A DNA stretch of 64,000 nt, from NCBI GenBank assembly GCA_024220505.1, contig JAKZZE010000005.1:1200501-1264500 (forward strand), written 5' to 3'. Origin of the DNA: Rhizopus arrhizus (Eukaryota > Mucoromycota > Mucoromycetes > Mucorales > Rhizopodaceae). Under the pieces are notes generated by a model. The model did not search any database and was not told the DNA's origin. It saw nothing but the letters and a program-made list of their open reading frames with translations. The translations under genes were made by a program, and so were the position numbers. Each line of letters opens with the position of its first letter. Positions within the stretch are counted from its first letter, which is position 1. Below, piece by piece: positions 1 to 10,846 of the stretch.

Positions 1-2339
1 TAAATTGTTTATTCAATAAGAATGCTGATCACTAGGGAAGAGGATTTAAATAATTTTTGTTCTGCTATCTCGATACCATGTTACTTTTGACCAAACAAGA
101 CAACTGAAATACTCACAATACCCGTAAGCAAGAAAGACAAGATATTAAAGTATTTAAGCTCTTTAAGTTTTCATGATTTTGGACTATACTTTCAAATAAT
201 TTATATACATCGTTGTAGAATATAACGTGAACTATTTGCTCCGTCAATGAAAACCTCACGTAGATGTCCTTCATCTTCTAATAAAGGCGTATGGGACGGT
301 GAAGCATGCCCTTATAGCCACTTCTGGGTAGCATGAAGTCAAAGCATCTTTTTTTTCAAGTGCATACACTCCTTCTTATAGCTGATATACCAAAGAACAA
401 CCAATTTTTCTATCAGTGGAATAATTTTTACAAAAAATAATGCTTCAAGCATGATTTGCAGTGTGTAGAAACTGATCTTAAAGACTATTTAACAGATTGA
501 TTTTGAAACATAGATGGATACGTCGACTACTTTTTTAGCATAAACAATGTATTTACAGCCCTCCTTTTTTATCAGTTTGTCTAAATTGCACTGCTAGCAG
601 CCTTCTTTGGCAGCATCTATAGCGGTTTCTTTATAAAAAGACAAATAGGCATTCTTCAAGTGAATATAATGTCATATCTAGAATGGCAATTGGTCTATCA
701 AAGGACGATGGTTTGCTAAAAGCTTTAAAGAAAAAAAAATGGATTAAAAACAGGCTTGCTAGTATGAAACAGTTGGCTTGCTCTGTAGGTACATAACATA
801 AAAGAGCATGCCAATGCTCTGTTCGTATCTAATGCATTATGCCCTTGCTATTTTTAGTCAAAATATCTCTCAATTAGTTATTTAGGCTTATTTGCGTCCA
901 CTGGCATGTCCTTTAGCATAGGGTATGTACGTTAGAAATTGGTTATTAGAAAAAGAAACTTGGCTTTACTTACCAGAAACACATGTGCCATTTAAAGCAC
1001 AATCCACATAGTTTGTATAAGCAAAAGATTCAAGAAGTTGTTTGAAGCGTGGTTTTTCAAATGCGTCTTGTTTCCATTGGGATCCGAATAAGGACGCATT
1101 GGTTTTTCTTTTCCAAGCAATACAATTTTTTTTTTTTTTTTTTTTTTTCCTTTTTCAAGCTTAGATGAAATACCTGCTTTATTTTTGGTTCTTTAGATAT
1201 TTATAGACAGTGATAAACTCAAGCACTAAAAAAGTATGATTTATTTCAGGTATCATACATGTAAACCCGTTTTTTGAAGAATTTAATTTTGAATGGATTC
1301 TGGCATGGTAGTGACAGAGACAAAGACGAAACAATGACCTTTTTAATAGGTACGTTTAATTGACGCACTTGTAGGATTTAATGACAGGGATTCTTGTGCT
1401 GACTTTGAGGATGTAACAATGGATACCTTTAATTCAAACATGGTTTAGCAAGCATATCATCATGAGTTTTTGGTGTTAGATGTTCCCACTCATCCAATAG
1501 ACAACAAGTCAAATGAGGTCAAAAGAAAAAGGACGAATAGCTGGCAGTGCAAATTAAAAACAAGTGGCCTTGTTGATCATAAGACAAGCTGTGGTTGTAA
1601 TGATCTTTCTATTTTTAGGTTAAGTTGACTTTATGAAGATTACAGCAAACAAAAACGTCTTGTTCCCTTCATGGACTGATTTCAGATGCTGATATTAGAA
1701 AGAATACGCGAGTTCAATCAAAGATTAGCCAAAAGGTAGTTTTGTTAAACTGCTCTTGTTCTTTGTCTTTTCAACATCACCTGGTTGATAAAAGTCGAAA
1801 ACTCAAAAGTGTCTTACAAGGCTTGTTTATCATTTTCGCTTCACGATTGACGCACTTACCATCGTGCTCTTTTGAACGCCACTAGCGGAATATAAAAGTG
1901 TCATTTATACAACTGGCACAAATGGATCGTATTGGCATTATTATGGGATTTCTAAATATCATCTGGACTCTGTCTTTGGATCATGGTTTTATTTATAGCA
2001 AGTAGTTTGTAAACCATCCCTTTCTTTACAATACATGCCTGTCTCTTTTTAAAGTGAGAATGCTTTCATTTGACTCATTCGATTTTGATCCATAAAGTAG
2101 CATGTTGTTGATTAAATTTTGATAAACTTATCTTGATTACTTGCTGTTGTAAGAGTCTGCTGTTATTAAATGTGATACAAAGCGTACAAAAATCACTGGG
2201 TTATTGGTGAGAACTTTCTGTGTTACAAGTTGTGACTTTTGAAGCCTAGGCCGAAAAAAGTGGCTTTTTTTTTTTTTTTACTTGCATGGTTTCACGAATT
2301 GTTTCCAAGAACAAAAAAATATTTTACAACAGATCAAAA

Positions 2340-2340
<1 letters not shown>
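1..2340. other. Intergenic, no supported gene
   Basis: I see no gene that I can support here. The stretch is AT-rich, with poly(T) runs near 1128-1149 and 2264-2279. The only coding-like signal is 1383-1628 on the plus strand: 82 codons with one internal TAG and no recognisable domain. It is listed under findings as a possible vestige. Confidence 0.5.

Positions 2341-2341
<1 letters not shown>

Positions 2342-2370
<29 letters not shown>
2342..2370. repeat. Poly(T) tract upstream of the SLC35F gene
   Basis: This is an uninterrupted run of about 29 T, roughly 100 bp upstream of the ATG at 2472. Further T-rich stretches lie between it and the gene. Poly(dA:dT) tracts in fungal promoters generally exclude nucleosomes. 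That role here is inference from position. Confidence 0.5.
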
Positions 2371-2471
2371 CTTCTTCTTTAAAATTCACTTGTATTGAAT
2401 ACAAACCCCTTTCAATTGTTTTTTTCTTTTTGACTCTTTTTTTTTTCGTAAAAAAAAACACTGATTTCATT

Positions 2472-3616
2472 ATGACTGAAGTAACCAAAAAGAGTTGGAA
2501 GCAGCATTTTGCTTTTTTAAAAGATCCTAAATTCTACAAGGTCTTATTCCTCGGTCAATGTAAGTATTTTATTACGTTCTTATTCCCATCCTGACTTCTT
2601 TAGTGCTCTCTCTTTGTATCACGGGAACTAATGTGACAACGACTATGTTGAGTACTAAATATAATTTTGCTGCTCCCACCACACAAACCTTTCTAGTCTA
2701 TGCTTGTTTAGCCATTGTGTACAATTCGTATGCGATCTATAAAAGAGGATTAAAGGGTTGGCTTCTTCAATTTTGGAGACGAGGCATTTATTATTTTGTA
2801 CTGGGATTCATCGATGTGGAAGGAAACTATTTCGTCGTCAAGTCTTATCAATACACATCCTTGCTTTCCGCTATGTTGTTGGATTGTTGGAGTACACCTG
2901 TCTGCATGATTCTTTCCTATTTTTTCTTAAAGGTCAGATATCGTTGGCTTCAATGCGTGGGTGTCTTTATCGCCTTGTGTGGTTTGGGTATGCTGGTGGC
3001 CAGTGATGTGATTACAGGTAAAAACTATGGTGCGGTGGATGCAGTCAAGGGAGATTTATTTTGTTTGCTGGGTGCTACACTCTATGGATTTTCTAATGTG
3101 GGTGAAGAGTACATGGCTCGTAAGCATCCATTGTATGAAGTCATTGGTATGTTTACTTTCTTTGCTACCTTTATCAATCTCGTTCAGATCTTTATCTTTG
3201 AACGATCCGAATGGTCTGCGTTTGCTGATCGTCAAGTGACTGGGATGGTGATTACTTACACGATTTGTATGTTTGTTCTTTATTCACTGGCTCCTGTCTT
3301 GTTCCGTTTGGGTAGTGCGTTGATCTATAACCTTTCGATTCTTACCAGTGATTTTTATGGTTTGATCTTTGGTCTCGGTCTCTTTGGTTATACGGTTACT
3401 GTACTTTATCCTTTTGCTTATGTGGTTGTGATCATTGGTATTGCAATCTATCATATCTTCCCTTCTCCATTACCTGGTATCGGTGAATTTACAGCTGAAA
3501 CAGCAGAAAAGGAAAAAATGGAATTATACGGCAAGAAAGTAGAAGATGAAGAAAAGGTAGAAGACGAAGAAAAGATAGAAGAGTTGGAAGAAGAAATGGA
3601 CAAGTCAAAAAGATGA
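2472..3616 (+). CDS. SLC35F1/F2-like (DUF914) solute carrier
   Basis: Two exons, 2472-2559 and 2604-3616, with a 44-nt intron (GTAAGT...TTTAG), encode about 366 residues. The short cytosolic N-terminus (MTEVTKKSWKQHF) is followed by roughly ten hydrophobic segments, as expected for the drug/metabolite transporter superfamily. The stretches GTNVTTTMLSTKYNFAAPTTQ, FIDVEGNYFVVKSYQYTS and GFSNVGEEYMARKHPLYE are typical of the SLC35F1/F2/F6 (DUF914) group. The C-terminus from about residue 340 is very acidic and probably cytosolic. Family members are membrane carriers whose substrates are poorly defined, so none is assigned. The start is chosen because it is the first ATG in frame after the poly(T) region and the splice joins as CAA-TTG-CTC. 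The family call is strong; the substrate is unknown. Confidence 0.85.
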
Positions 3617-3776
3617 TTTATTTAAATATACCATTTTCTTTACTAATAAAATAATAATGTCGGATCATAGATTTAATAGTTACACAAATCAAGGAGTTTA
3701 TTTATAATGATTTTTTAGTTGTTTTGTTTAAACTAAATAGACAGTGAATAATCAATAGAATTTGATATTATCCTAC

Positions 3777-4953
3777 TTACTCTACTGCTTCATCTTCTTC
3801 ATCACTTCGGGTATCTTCTGCGTTCTTGCCCTGCAAAATACGGATAATGACTTTAACAATCATAATGAACCAATAAACCATGATTAGATTGAGTGATGAA
3901 AGTAAACAAAGATAAATCTTTTGTGTCAAAGGTGTAAAATATTTTCCTTTCTCTGGTTCCCATTTCATATCGAGGTATTGACTTGGTTGAACTATAAAAG
4001 AATATGAATAAATAGAATATAAAATAACGTTATTTACCAGCCGTGGCCCAAATGATGATGGAGAATAAAATATGTCGAGTGATTGGCCAGGAAATTGCAA
4101 ACAAAGCAAAGGTTAAATCACAGATGGTTGTGTATCCCATATATTTCAATAGCTTGGCAAGCTTATTTACAAATGTAAGCGCAAGAATTTAAAGAAGATG
4201 AATAAGCTTACCGAAAGAAATATGTCACATAAATCCATACAGCAAAGTACAGCATTTCCAATTAAAGTGAAATTACTTAGATAACTTGACACAATCAAGG
4301 CAATCGTAATCATATGATGCGTCACCATCGCTACATGATCCTTTCTTTTCTTTTCTACATGAATCGTATAGACTTGATGTATCCAAAAGGCCAACTGCAT
4401 CAAATAATACATCTTCATTTGCTTGGTCATCAACAAGTGAGGATAATCAATCCAATAATGAGCCGTGTTCATCCAGTGAGGACCTTGATACATGATCCAT
4501 ATTCCCATAGGCCAAAACACTAAATAAGAAGCCAACATCCATCCCTGCTCTCCATATCTCTGTCTCTTTAATCTGCCCATCCCCAACCACTGCCCCAGAG
4601 GCTCAAAAACAAACTTCATGGCTGAGGCTCGAAGAAAAGTAAACGTCACAGTCCAAAAGAGAGTATAATACACATCATCCCATCCTTTACCATACTGCGT
4701 ACCTATGGCATAGGATGGAAATAGACATTTATAAGCAACTGGATGGTGAAAGATGCAATAGCTTGCAATCACTGCAAATGTCAATAAACCTGTTATTTCT
4801 AAAAAAAATAAAATAAAAATAAAAAAAGATGAATGATGGCCATGGACAAAAACTCAATCTTTAATTACCCAATTCAGCTCGTAACACACGTTCTCCAAAG
4901 CTTTTCTTTCTTTTTTCTATAAAACGTTTTGTTTCGGTGACTTTTGTTGGCAT
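3777..4953 (-). CDS. Lag1/Lac1-type ceramide synthase (TLC domain)
   Basis: Four exons on the minus strand: 4953-4869, 4798-4212, 4161-4038 and 3991-3777. The product is 336 residues. All three introns have GT-AG ends (GTAATT, GTAAGC, GTAAAT donors) and the phases close exactly. The basic N-terminus (RFIEKRKKSFGERVLRAELG) precedes several membrane spans and a TLC domain covering roughly residues 75-275. The Lag1 motif histidine pair (THHMIT) lies at about residues 189-190, and conserved acidic positions (CMDLCDIF) follow. The family joins fatty acyl-CoA to a sphingoid base in the ER membrane. The C-terminal tail is acidic (TRSDEEDEAVE), as in fungal Lag1/Lac1 proteins that bind partner subunits. 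The gene converges on the SLC35F gene, with about 160 bp between stops. Confidence 0.88.
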
Positions 4954-6860
4954 AACAATAAAAAAAAAAAAAAGGGAGAGAGAGAGAAAAGTGTGAAAAC
5001 TGGGCTTATTATAAAAGGGGCGAATCTGGCTTTTAACTCTTTTTTTTTTGACAAGTTGATTCAGCCCTGATCAGAAAAAGAAGGTTTCTTTTTCTTGCTC
5101 TTGGGTTATTTAAAAAATTAACGTCAATGCTTTTTTATTCATTGTTAGAAAAGAAGTGCTTTTTTTTTTTTTTAGCTTATAATAACTTGTTTTTTTCTGA
5201 TTATCTTTTGAGGGTACGCTTTTATTTTATTCTACACATCATCACTAGTCTCTGTACACAGACTTCTTGTGATGATGTGTATATAAAGCAAAAATAAAGA
5301 TGTTCTTTATATACTTTATAAAGCTTGATATACGATTTGACTCACACAAGCTCAATTCTTCTTGGCGTAACACATGTTCATTTTTTAGATTGGCCTAATA
5401 AATGTAAAAGTAAAGAAGAAGAAGACATTCAATAAAATGATTATTGCTTTTAAAAAAAAAGCTTTCTATTCCTCATTGGCATTTGATCTGTGCAAAGTTG
5501 TACAGAATAATACCCATTTTTGTTTGTATCAAAGAAAGGTGGGATAAACGCGGGATATGAATATTTATTAAATAACCATTCAAGAAAAGCTTAAACGTTC
5601 ATAACTATCTACAATTACCACAGAATGAATTCATTTTGAATAAGCGCTAATGAATTATCCATGTCTGTACCTTCACACTAAAAAGATACTATTCAATTTG
5701 TCTTTTTATTCTTTCATTGGATCACAATCACACAGAGAGAGAGAGAAAGAGTACTTGGCAGTGTATTTCACTAAAATCATCGCTCTTTGCTTACTGTCCT
5801 ATCAAATAAAAGTATACAGCGAAATTGAGAAAAAGCAGAAGAACTGTTACAGTTCGGATTTGAAGGGAACCAAATAGAATAAAAAAAACATCATACAAGA
5901 ATAATACAAGTACAGGATAAAGGATAGCTGGAAGATAAATAATGAATCAAAGGAAATTAAAAACATAAAAGTTTAAATAAAAAAACTTTTATGATTTTCT
6001 TTTAAAAGTTTGATAGTGCAAAAGGCTTTATTATAGTCTAGGATTATTCAGTTTTATAGCCACAATTAAGATCCAGTGCAATAATATTTTATTTCTAAAA
6101 CCCAATTAAAAGCATACAAAGTGTAATCAATGGAAAGGCTTAACGTATTTCTTTTCTTCCAAAGAATTTAACATTTACATTGAGTACAGTGAACTATATC
6201 TACTTCAAGAGTAGGGCTTTCTGCTCAATTACACTCAAAAATCTTACATTGCTTATACAAAGAGAGAGAGAGAGCTTATGACAATGAATTGGACAAGGGC
6301 ATTCAACTTGGCAAAATAGAAAAGAAAAGATTGACGTATATTGCCATATGCAACCTTATCGTTTTCTCTTACTGTAAATCAACATCAATAAGAGGATTTC
6401 AATAGCAAAGATATGCAGCATGTTGATAGATCACTTCACTGGATTGAATTGTAAATGAAGAGCTGATCATTTGCTTTATTTAAAAGCTCTTTAAGAGGAA
6501 AACAGACTGACTTGATCTTTCTCTATGCTATTTCCCTCCTCCCTCCCTCCTCCTTTTTTTCTTTTCTAAAAAAGATCTCTTGTCTACTTTTATATTTTAA
6601 AACTCAACAAGAAAAAAAAAAAAGATGAAATGTACAATTTCATGCAAAACAAAATGATGAAACCCATTGGTCCCCTTTATAGTTTATAAAAGTACTTACA
6701 AATAAAAAAAGAACTCGAAATGGCCATTGTCCCAGTAGAACATAATAATGCTGGGAAAGTTTATTAGTAAGCGGAATTTTATTTTTACTGTGTTTATAAA
6801 ACAGGCTTTTTTATTTTCTTTTTCTCTTGCTTTTTTCACATACAAACAGATAAATAAAAT
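4954..6860. other. Intergenic between ceramide synthase and hydratase
   Basis: About 1.9 kb shared by the promoters of two divergent genes. It is AT-rich, with GA microsatellite runs near 5737-5747 and 6261-6274 and a CCCTCC run near 6535-6550. I found no gene. A perfect hairpin lies at 5233-5281 and is listed separately. Short open frames here have no domain and no splice logic. Confidence 0.5.
5233..5281. other. Perfect 13-bp stem-loop
   Basis: TACACATCATCAC at 5233-5245 is the exact reverse complement of 5269-5281. A second inner pair, AGTCT/AGACT, lies inside around the loop CTGTACAC. The element sits about 280 bp upstream of the ceramide synthase start. It could be a cruciform, a small transposon relic or part of a non-coding RNA; the sequence alone does not decide. 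Confidence 0.5.
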
Positions 6861-7959
6861 ATGCCAGTGGAAGGATTTAAAGTAGATGTCGAAAAGGCTG
6901 TTGGACATGTATTCCAAACAGAAAAGGTAATAGAAATCATAATCAGATACATAAAATAACTTTGAATGACTTAGGTTGCTTGTAACAAACGCGATTTTAT
7001 TCTATATGCATTGGGTGTGGGTATCAAAGAAGATGAACTTCAATATCTTTATGAATTGAGCAAGTATATCTAAAACAATTGAAAACTTCAAGATAGCTTA
7101 CTATGTTTTCATTCTAGACAAAGGCTTTGCTCCTTTACCTACTTATCCTCTTGTCCTTTCACTCAAAGGAAACGATTACAACGTCAACCTATTCAAAGAT
7201 CGTATGGGCGGCAAAGAAGGCCTTCCCGGCATGCCTCCTTATGATCCCAACAAGATTGTTCACGGTGAACAGAGCCTGGAAGTCATCACACCTTTCCCTG
7301 TAGAAGGAGGCCAATTCAACCTTCGTAAGACATGCATTGGTGTTTACGATAAAGGATCAGGCATGGTCATCGAAACCGCCTTAGATTTATTTGATGAACA
7401 AGACAAGGTACATTACTGTCGTATGGTTAGCTCCACCTTTGTTCGTGGTTACGGTGGTTGGAATGTAAGGAAGAAAAAAAGAAAAGAAAAAACACTAACA
7501 TACATATTTTAGGGACCGAAAGGACCCAAGGCTACTTCATATCCTCCTCCTCAGCGTCAACCGGATGCGGTCGAGATTTTTGCTAGTCAAGTCAACCAAG
7601 CATTGCTCTACCGTCTCTCAGGTGACTATAACCCCCTTCATGCCGATCCCGAACTCTCCCCACGCATTGGATTCCCTAAACCAATCCTGCACGGCCTTTG
7701 TAGCTATGGTGCCTGTGCTCATGCCATTATCAAGGCCTTGGCTAATAATGATCCTTACCGCTTCAAATCCATTCAGGCCCGTTTTGCATCTCCCGTCTTT
7801 CCAGGTGAAACAATCGAGATTTCGATGTGGAAGACGGCTGGAAAGGATAACAAGACGGAAGGTGTGATCTTTGTGGCCAAAGTCAAGGAAAGAGATGCGA
7901 TTGTGATCAATAATGGTTATGCTACCATTTATAAAACAGCACAACCTTCCAAGTTATAA
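6861..7959 (+). CDS. Peroxisomal MaoC-like 2-enoyl-CoA hydratase (hydratase 2)
   Basis: Four exons, 6861-6926, 6975-7059, 7118-7464 and 7513-7959, encode 314 residues. The N-terminal half (RDFILYALGVGIKEDELQYL, FAPLPTYPLVL) is the non-catalytic hot-dog repeat. The C-terminal half carries the hydratase-2 motif GDYNPLHADP near residues 203-212, with the catalytic Asp/His pair, then FPKPILHGLCSYG. The protein ends in SKL, a type 1 peroxisomal signal. Family members hydrate trans-2-enoyl-CoA to (R)-3-hydroxyacyl-CoA in peroxisomal beta-oxidation. Here the domain stands alone and is not fused to dehydrogenases as in Fox2/MFE2. The second intron must use a GC donor (GCAAGT at 7060), because the only nearby GT (7064) breaks the frame. 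Its stop is one base from the stop of the convergent Nudix gene. Confidence 0.87.
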
Positions 7960-7960
7960 T

Positions 7961-9135
7961 TTATTTGTAAGGTGTAGGAAATTCGAGTTTTCGGTGAAGG
8001 TGATATGAAATTTGAATATAGTCGCGTTCATCATCAGGTGTAATAAATCCATGTCGTTGCATGAATTCAATCATCACTGTGTCTTTTTTTAGTTTTTGTT
8101 TCTTAACTTTTCCCCTTTTCTTACCTGCTGCACAATTTGGTTTCCATTCTTCATTCAAGATGGTTTCTTTAATCTTAAAGTATCTATGTAAGTCATTCAG
8201 TGCATTTCATTCATTTTTTTATGCTTACTTTATCCAAAGGCCAAAGATAAAAACAATCTACTTCTCCATCCCGAGGTGTAGGCACAAAATCTCTAGGCAA
8301 TTCAAGATCAAAAATGTATCTGAAGAAAATATAAGATTTACTGATTATTTTTAATGATATCCCTCCTCTCTCTTTTTACTGTGTTTCAGGTTGTAAACCA
8401 TGTTGTGAATAGGTATAATAAGTAATGGCATTGACACTGCGAACCTACATGTAAATATGAATACTGAATTCAATCTTTTCAAAGTGAATTTACCTTGGAT
8501 GCAAGCTCATAAGGAATACTTGCTTCTTCATCACACTCTTTTACTACAGTGTCTTTAATTTTATATTGATAAGAAATACCACCAGCAACCTGATCCTTAT
8601 TAATAATCCATCTTTTTTTTTTCTTTTTTCTCCTTCTTACACAATTATCTAATAAACCTGGCCAGGTTTGTTTTGTCTTTGCTCTTCGTGCCACCCACAC
8701 TAATGTGTTTCCTTGCTCATCCACCATATAGGCATTCAAATGAACACCAAATGTGGCCACACCAAATAGAGGCGATGCTGCACGTTCAATCACAAATACA
8801 ATCTCATTTTGTCCATAGACAGGATACAGCTCGTCTCGCCAACCTGCCAGGGCAGCAAACATCTTGCTGGCTCGCCAGTGATCTGTCAAGACCTTGAAAA
8901 CCTCAGTCCGCTTTTCAAAACTATCGACCCAAGAAGCAAACTGGACAGAATCTGGTTGAATGACAAAGGGGGAAGGCGTGATGGCGGTGTTGTAAGTGCT
9001 GAGTGCTGAAAAGACATCAGGTAGGATGTGGCCCAAGACTGTATTTTGATATTGAAATGGAATAGGAGTGCCACTTGATGTGTAAGGATATTTATCGCAG
9101 CACTGTACTGCTTCTAATAAAGATTTGTGAACCAT
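7961..9135 (-). CDS. DUF4743/Nudix hydrolase (YJR142W/TPK-associated type)
   Basis: Six exons on the minus strand: 9135-8641, 8589-8494, 8444-8380, 8319-8229, 8173-8125 and 8082-7961. They encode 305 residues with all phases closing. The N-terminal 120 or so residues match the DUF4743 region found before the Nudix fold in this family. The Nudix segment starts at LLDNCVAGGIS, near residue 162, and continues with DTVVKECDEEASI, which holds the E-x2-EE metal-binding core. FDLELPRDFVPTPRDGEVDCFYL is diagnostic of the group. Family members hydrolyse diphosphates, including oxidised thiamine diphosphate derivatives; the substrate is not visible here. The first intron is placed after CAG at 8590 to give LDNC-VAGG. 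The fourth intron is placed at ...TTTAAG, because the nearer TAG breaks the frame. Confidence 0.82.
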
Positions 9136-9276
9136 ATTGAAAGTAAAAAGAAAGCGAGATAAGAGAGATTGCTAGAGGAGATGAAGGACACTCAGCCACT
9201 TGTGACTCATCTTTCTTTATTATATCCTCAACGAAATGCTCTACTCTTTCTTTTTTTTTTTTTCTTTACCTTTTTT
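9136..9276. promoter_or_regulatory. 141-bp shared divergent promoter
   Basis: This is the whole space between the start codons of the minus-strand Nudix gene (9135) and the plus-strand XPT1-like gene (9277). It holds a poly(T) run at 9252-9264, just upstream of XPT1. Both genes must be driven from this interval, so shared control is likely. No specific factor site was recognised. Confidence 0.6.
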
Positions 9277-9932
9277 ATGTCAAAGTTACATATCAGGTAA
9301 GAGAAAGGATAAAATCCCTTGTAAAACAAGTAGCTCATACTCTATGAAGCTATAACCAAATCCATCAATCCGTTTGTGACTCTGTTGAGCGTTTCAAAAT
9401 CAACGAGACCTTTAAGCCTGACTTGATGATCGCCATCGGTGGTGGTGGTTTCATTCCTGCCCGTATCCTTCGTACCTTTCTCAAAAAGACCAGTCGAGGA
9501 AACATTCCTATTCAAGCCATCGGTCTCTCGCTCTACGAAGAATTGGGCAATGAAGAAATCCCAGGCACGCAAGTCCAAAAGACCCAGTGGCTCAATTTCC
9601 ATCATCCAGAGGAAATCTCCTTACTGGGCCGTCGTATCTTGATTGTAGACGAAGTCGATGATACACGCCAAACGTTGGCTTTTGCAGTCAAGGAATTACA
9701 AAAGGACATTGAGGCAGAAGAAATCCGCCAGGGAATGCAGCCGGGAGAATCCAATACGGTTTTAGGTATCTTTGTCCTTCACAATAAATTGAAACCCAAG
9801 AAACAAACATTGCCCAAGGAGGTCATGGATCATTATTTCGCTGCAGTTGAGATGCCTGATCAATGGTTGGTGTATCCTTGGGATGCTGTGGATATCGAAT
9901 CCCATACTGAATTGGCGAACAAGAATCAATAA
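9277..9932 (+). CDS. XPT1: Xanthine/purine phosphoribosyltransferase
   Basis: Two exons, 9277-9296 (20 nt) and 9350-9932, encode 200 residues. The tiny first exon gives MSKLHI plus two bases of a serine codon, and the join reads ...HISYNQIHQSV, as in yeast Xpt1. GGGGFIPARILR and IPIQAIGLSLYEEL follow. The PRPP-binding motif ILIVDEVDDTRQTL lies near residues 102-116, and the end has DQWLVYPWDAVDIESHT, all typical of Xpt1-type enzymes. The reaction transfers phosphoribose from PRPP to xanthine (weakly to guanine or hypoxanthine) in purine salvage in the cytosol. The intron (GTAAGA...GAAG) is 53 nt. Without the mini-exon the long open frame would lack its N-terminal 30 or so residues. Confidence 0.87.
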
Positions 9933-10795
9933 TTTATCCATTTGTTATCCCATTCCTTTTCTACCCCGTACATGTGCACATTTTACATTTGATAGACTAT
10001 ATATAAACATAAAACCTTTAGATATTCCTTTTTGTTCCTTGCTTTACCATGTATGTTTAATACTTTTTTTAAAGGACATCTCTTTGCTAAAAAAAATTAA
10101 AGTGTAAAGTAATTGAATGCAGACAGGCAAAGATATACACATAAGATTAACTATTTCAATGTACATTTTATTTGAATAAAATTGAAATCTCCATCAGATA
10201 CATGTCCTTTTTTCGAGGCAGTGATCATATGTAAAACTATATCTTCGTGTTAATGAACCAAGTCAGTATATTGCATCATTCGCCAATGTGAACAATCAGT
10301 CTGACAGCAAATCCCATGGTAATTAGAACAGACGCTTTTATATTTCGATACAGTGAGTCTATCCTTTTTTTTTATACCTGTATCCTTCTCCCTTTCAATC
10401 CACTACAGGTTTAAGATATACAAGATGATCCCCTTTTCTCTCCTTCAAGCAATTTCCCCCTCCATTGGCAGTCAAATCGTACTGTTATTATCACACAATA
10501 GGGTATTTAAAACATGAAAGGTTCAAGCATCCAGTGATGCTCTACATCCATCTTTCTTATTTCTCACACATTTGATTTGTACTCCTCCAATGTTCACAAT
10601 ATCACTGTAGCATACAAAATATTTTGAAAAGAACGAATATATATAAAGGGCTTCTGGCAAATGATTTTAAGCAACACTTTGTATTGAAGAGGGGAAAACG
10701 ATAAAATTGACCATTCATGTGAAATTGGGGGATGTGTGTAACATTTTAGCTTTTTTTGTAATGATCGAGATGACATAAAGACAAGTCGGAAAACA
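9933..10795. other. Intergenic, no gene seen
   Basis: About 860 bp between the XPT1-like and SCP2 genes. It is AT-rich with scattered short open frames and no domains, repeats or splice-consistent frames that I can support. Confidence 0.55.
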
Positions 10796-10803
10796 TATAA
10801 ATA
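10796..10803 (+). promoter_or_regulatory. TATA box of the SCP2 gene
   Basis: TATAAATA lies about 44 bp upstream of the ATG at 10847, a usual spacing for a short fungal 5' leader. Inference from motif and distance only. Confidence 0.5.
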
Positions 10804-10846
10804 GGAGAACATTGCTGGATAAAAAAAAATTCATCTGTTTCTTATT

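Noticed and set aside
2286..2594. 102-aa plus-strand frame upstream of the SLC35F gene
   Set aside because: It runs through the poly(T) tract as poly-Phe and only its end is real; the true exon starts at the ATG at 2472.
5650..5877. 75-aa plus-strand frame between the ceramide synthase and hydratase genes
   Set aside because: It crosses a GA repeat, has no recognisable domain and no splice or promoter support.
7618..7944. 108-aa minus-strand frame inside the hydratase
   Set aside because: Shadow of the hydratase exon 4; it has no domain, while the plus strand carries the hydratase-2 motif and SKL end.
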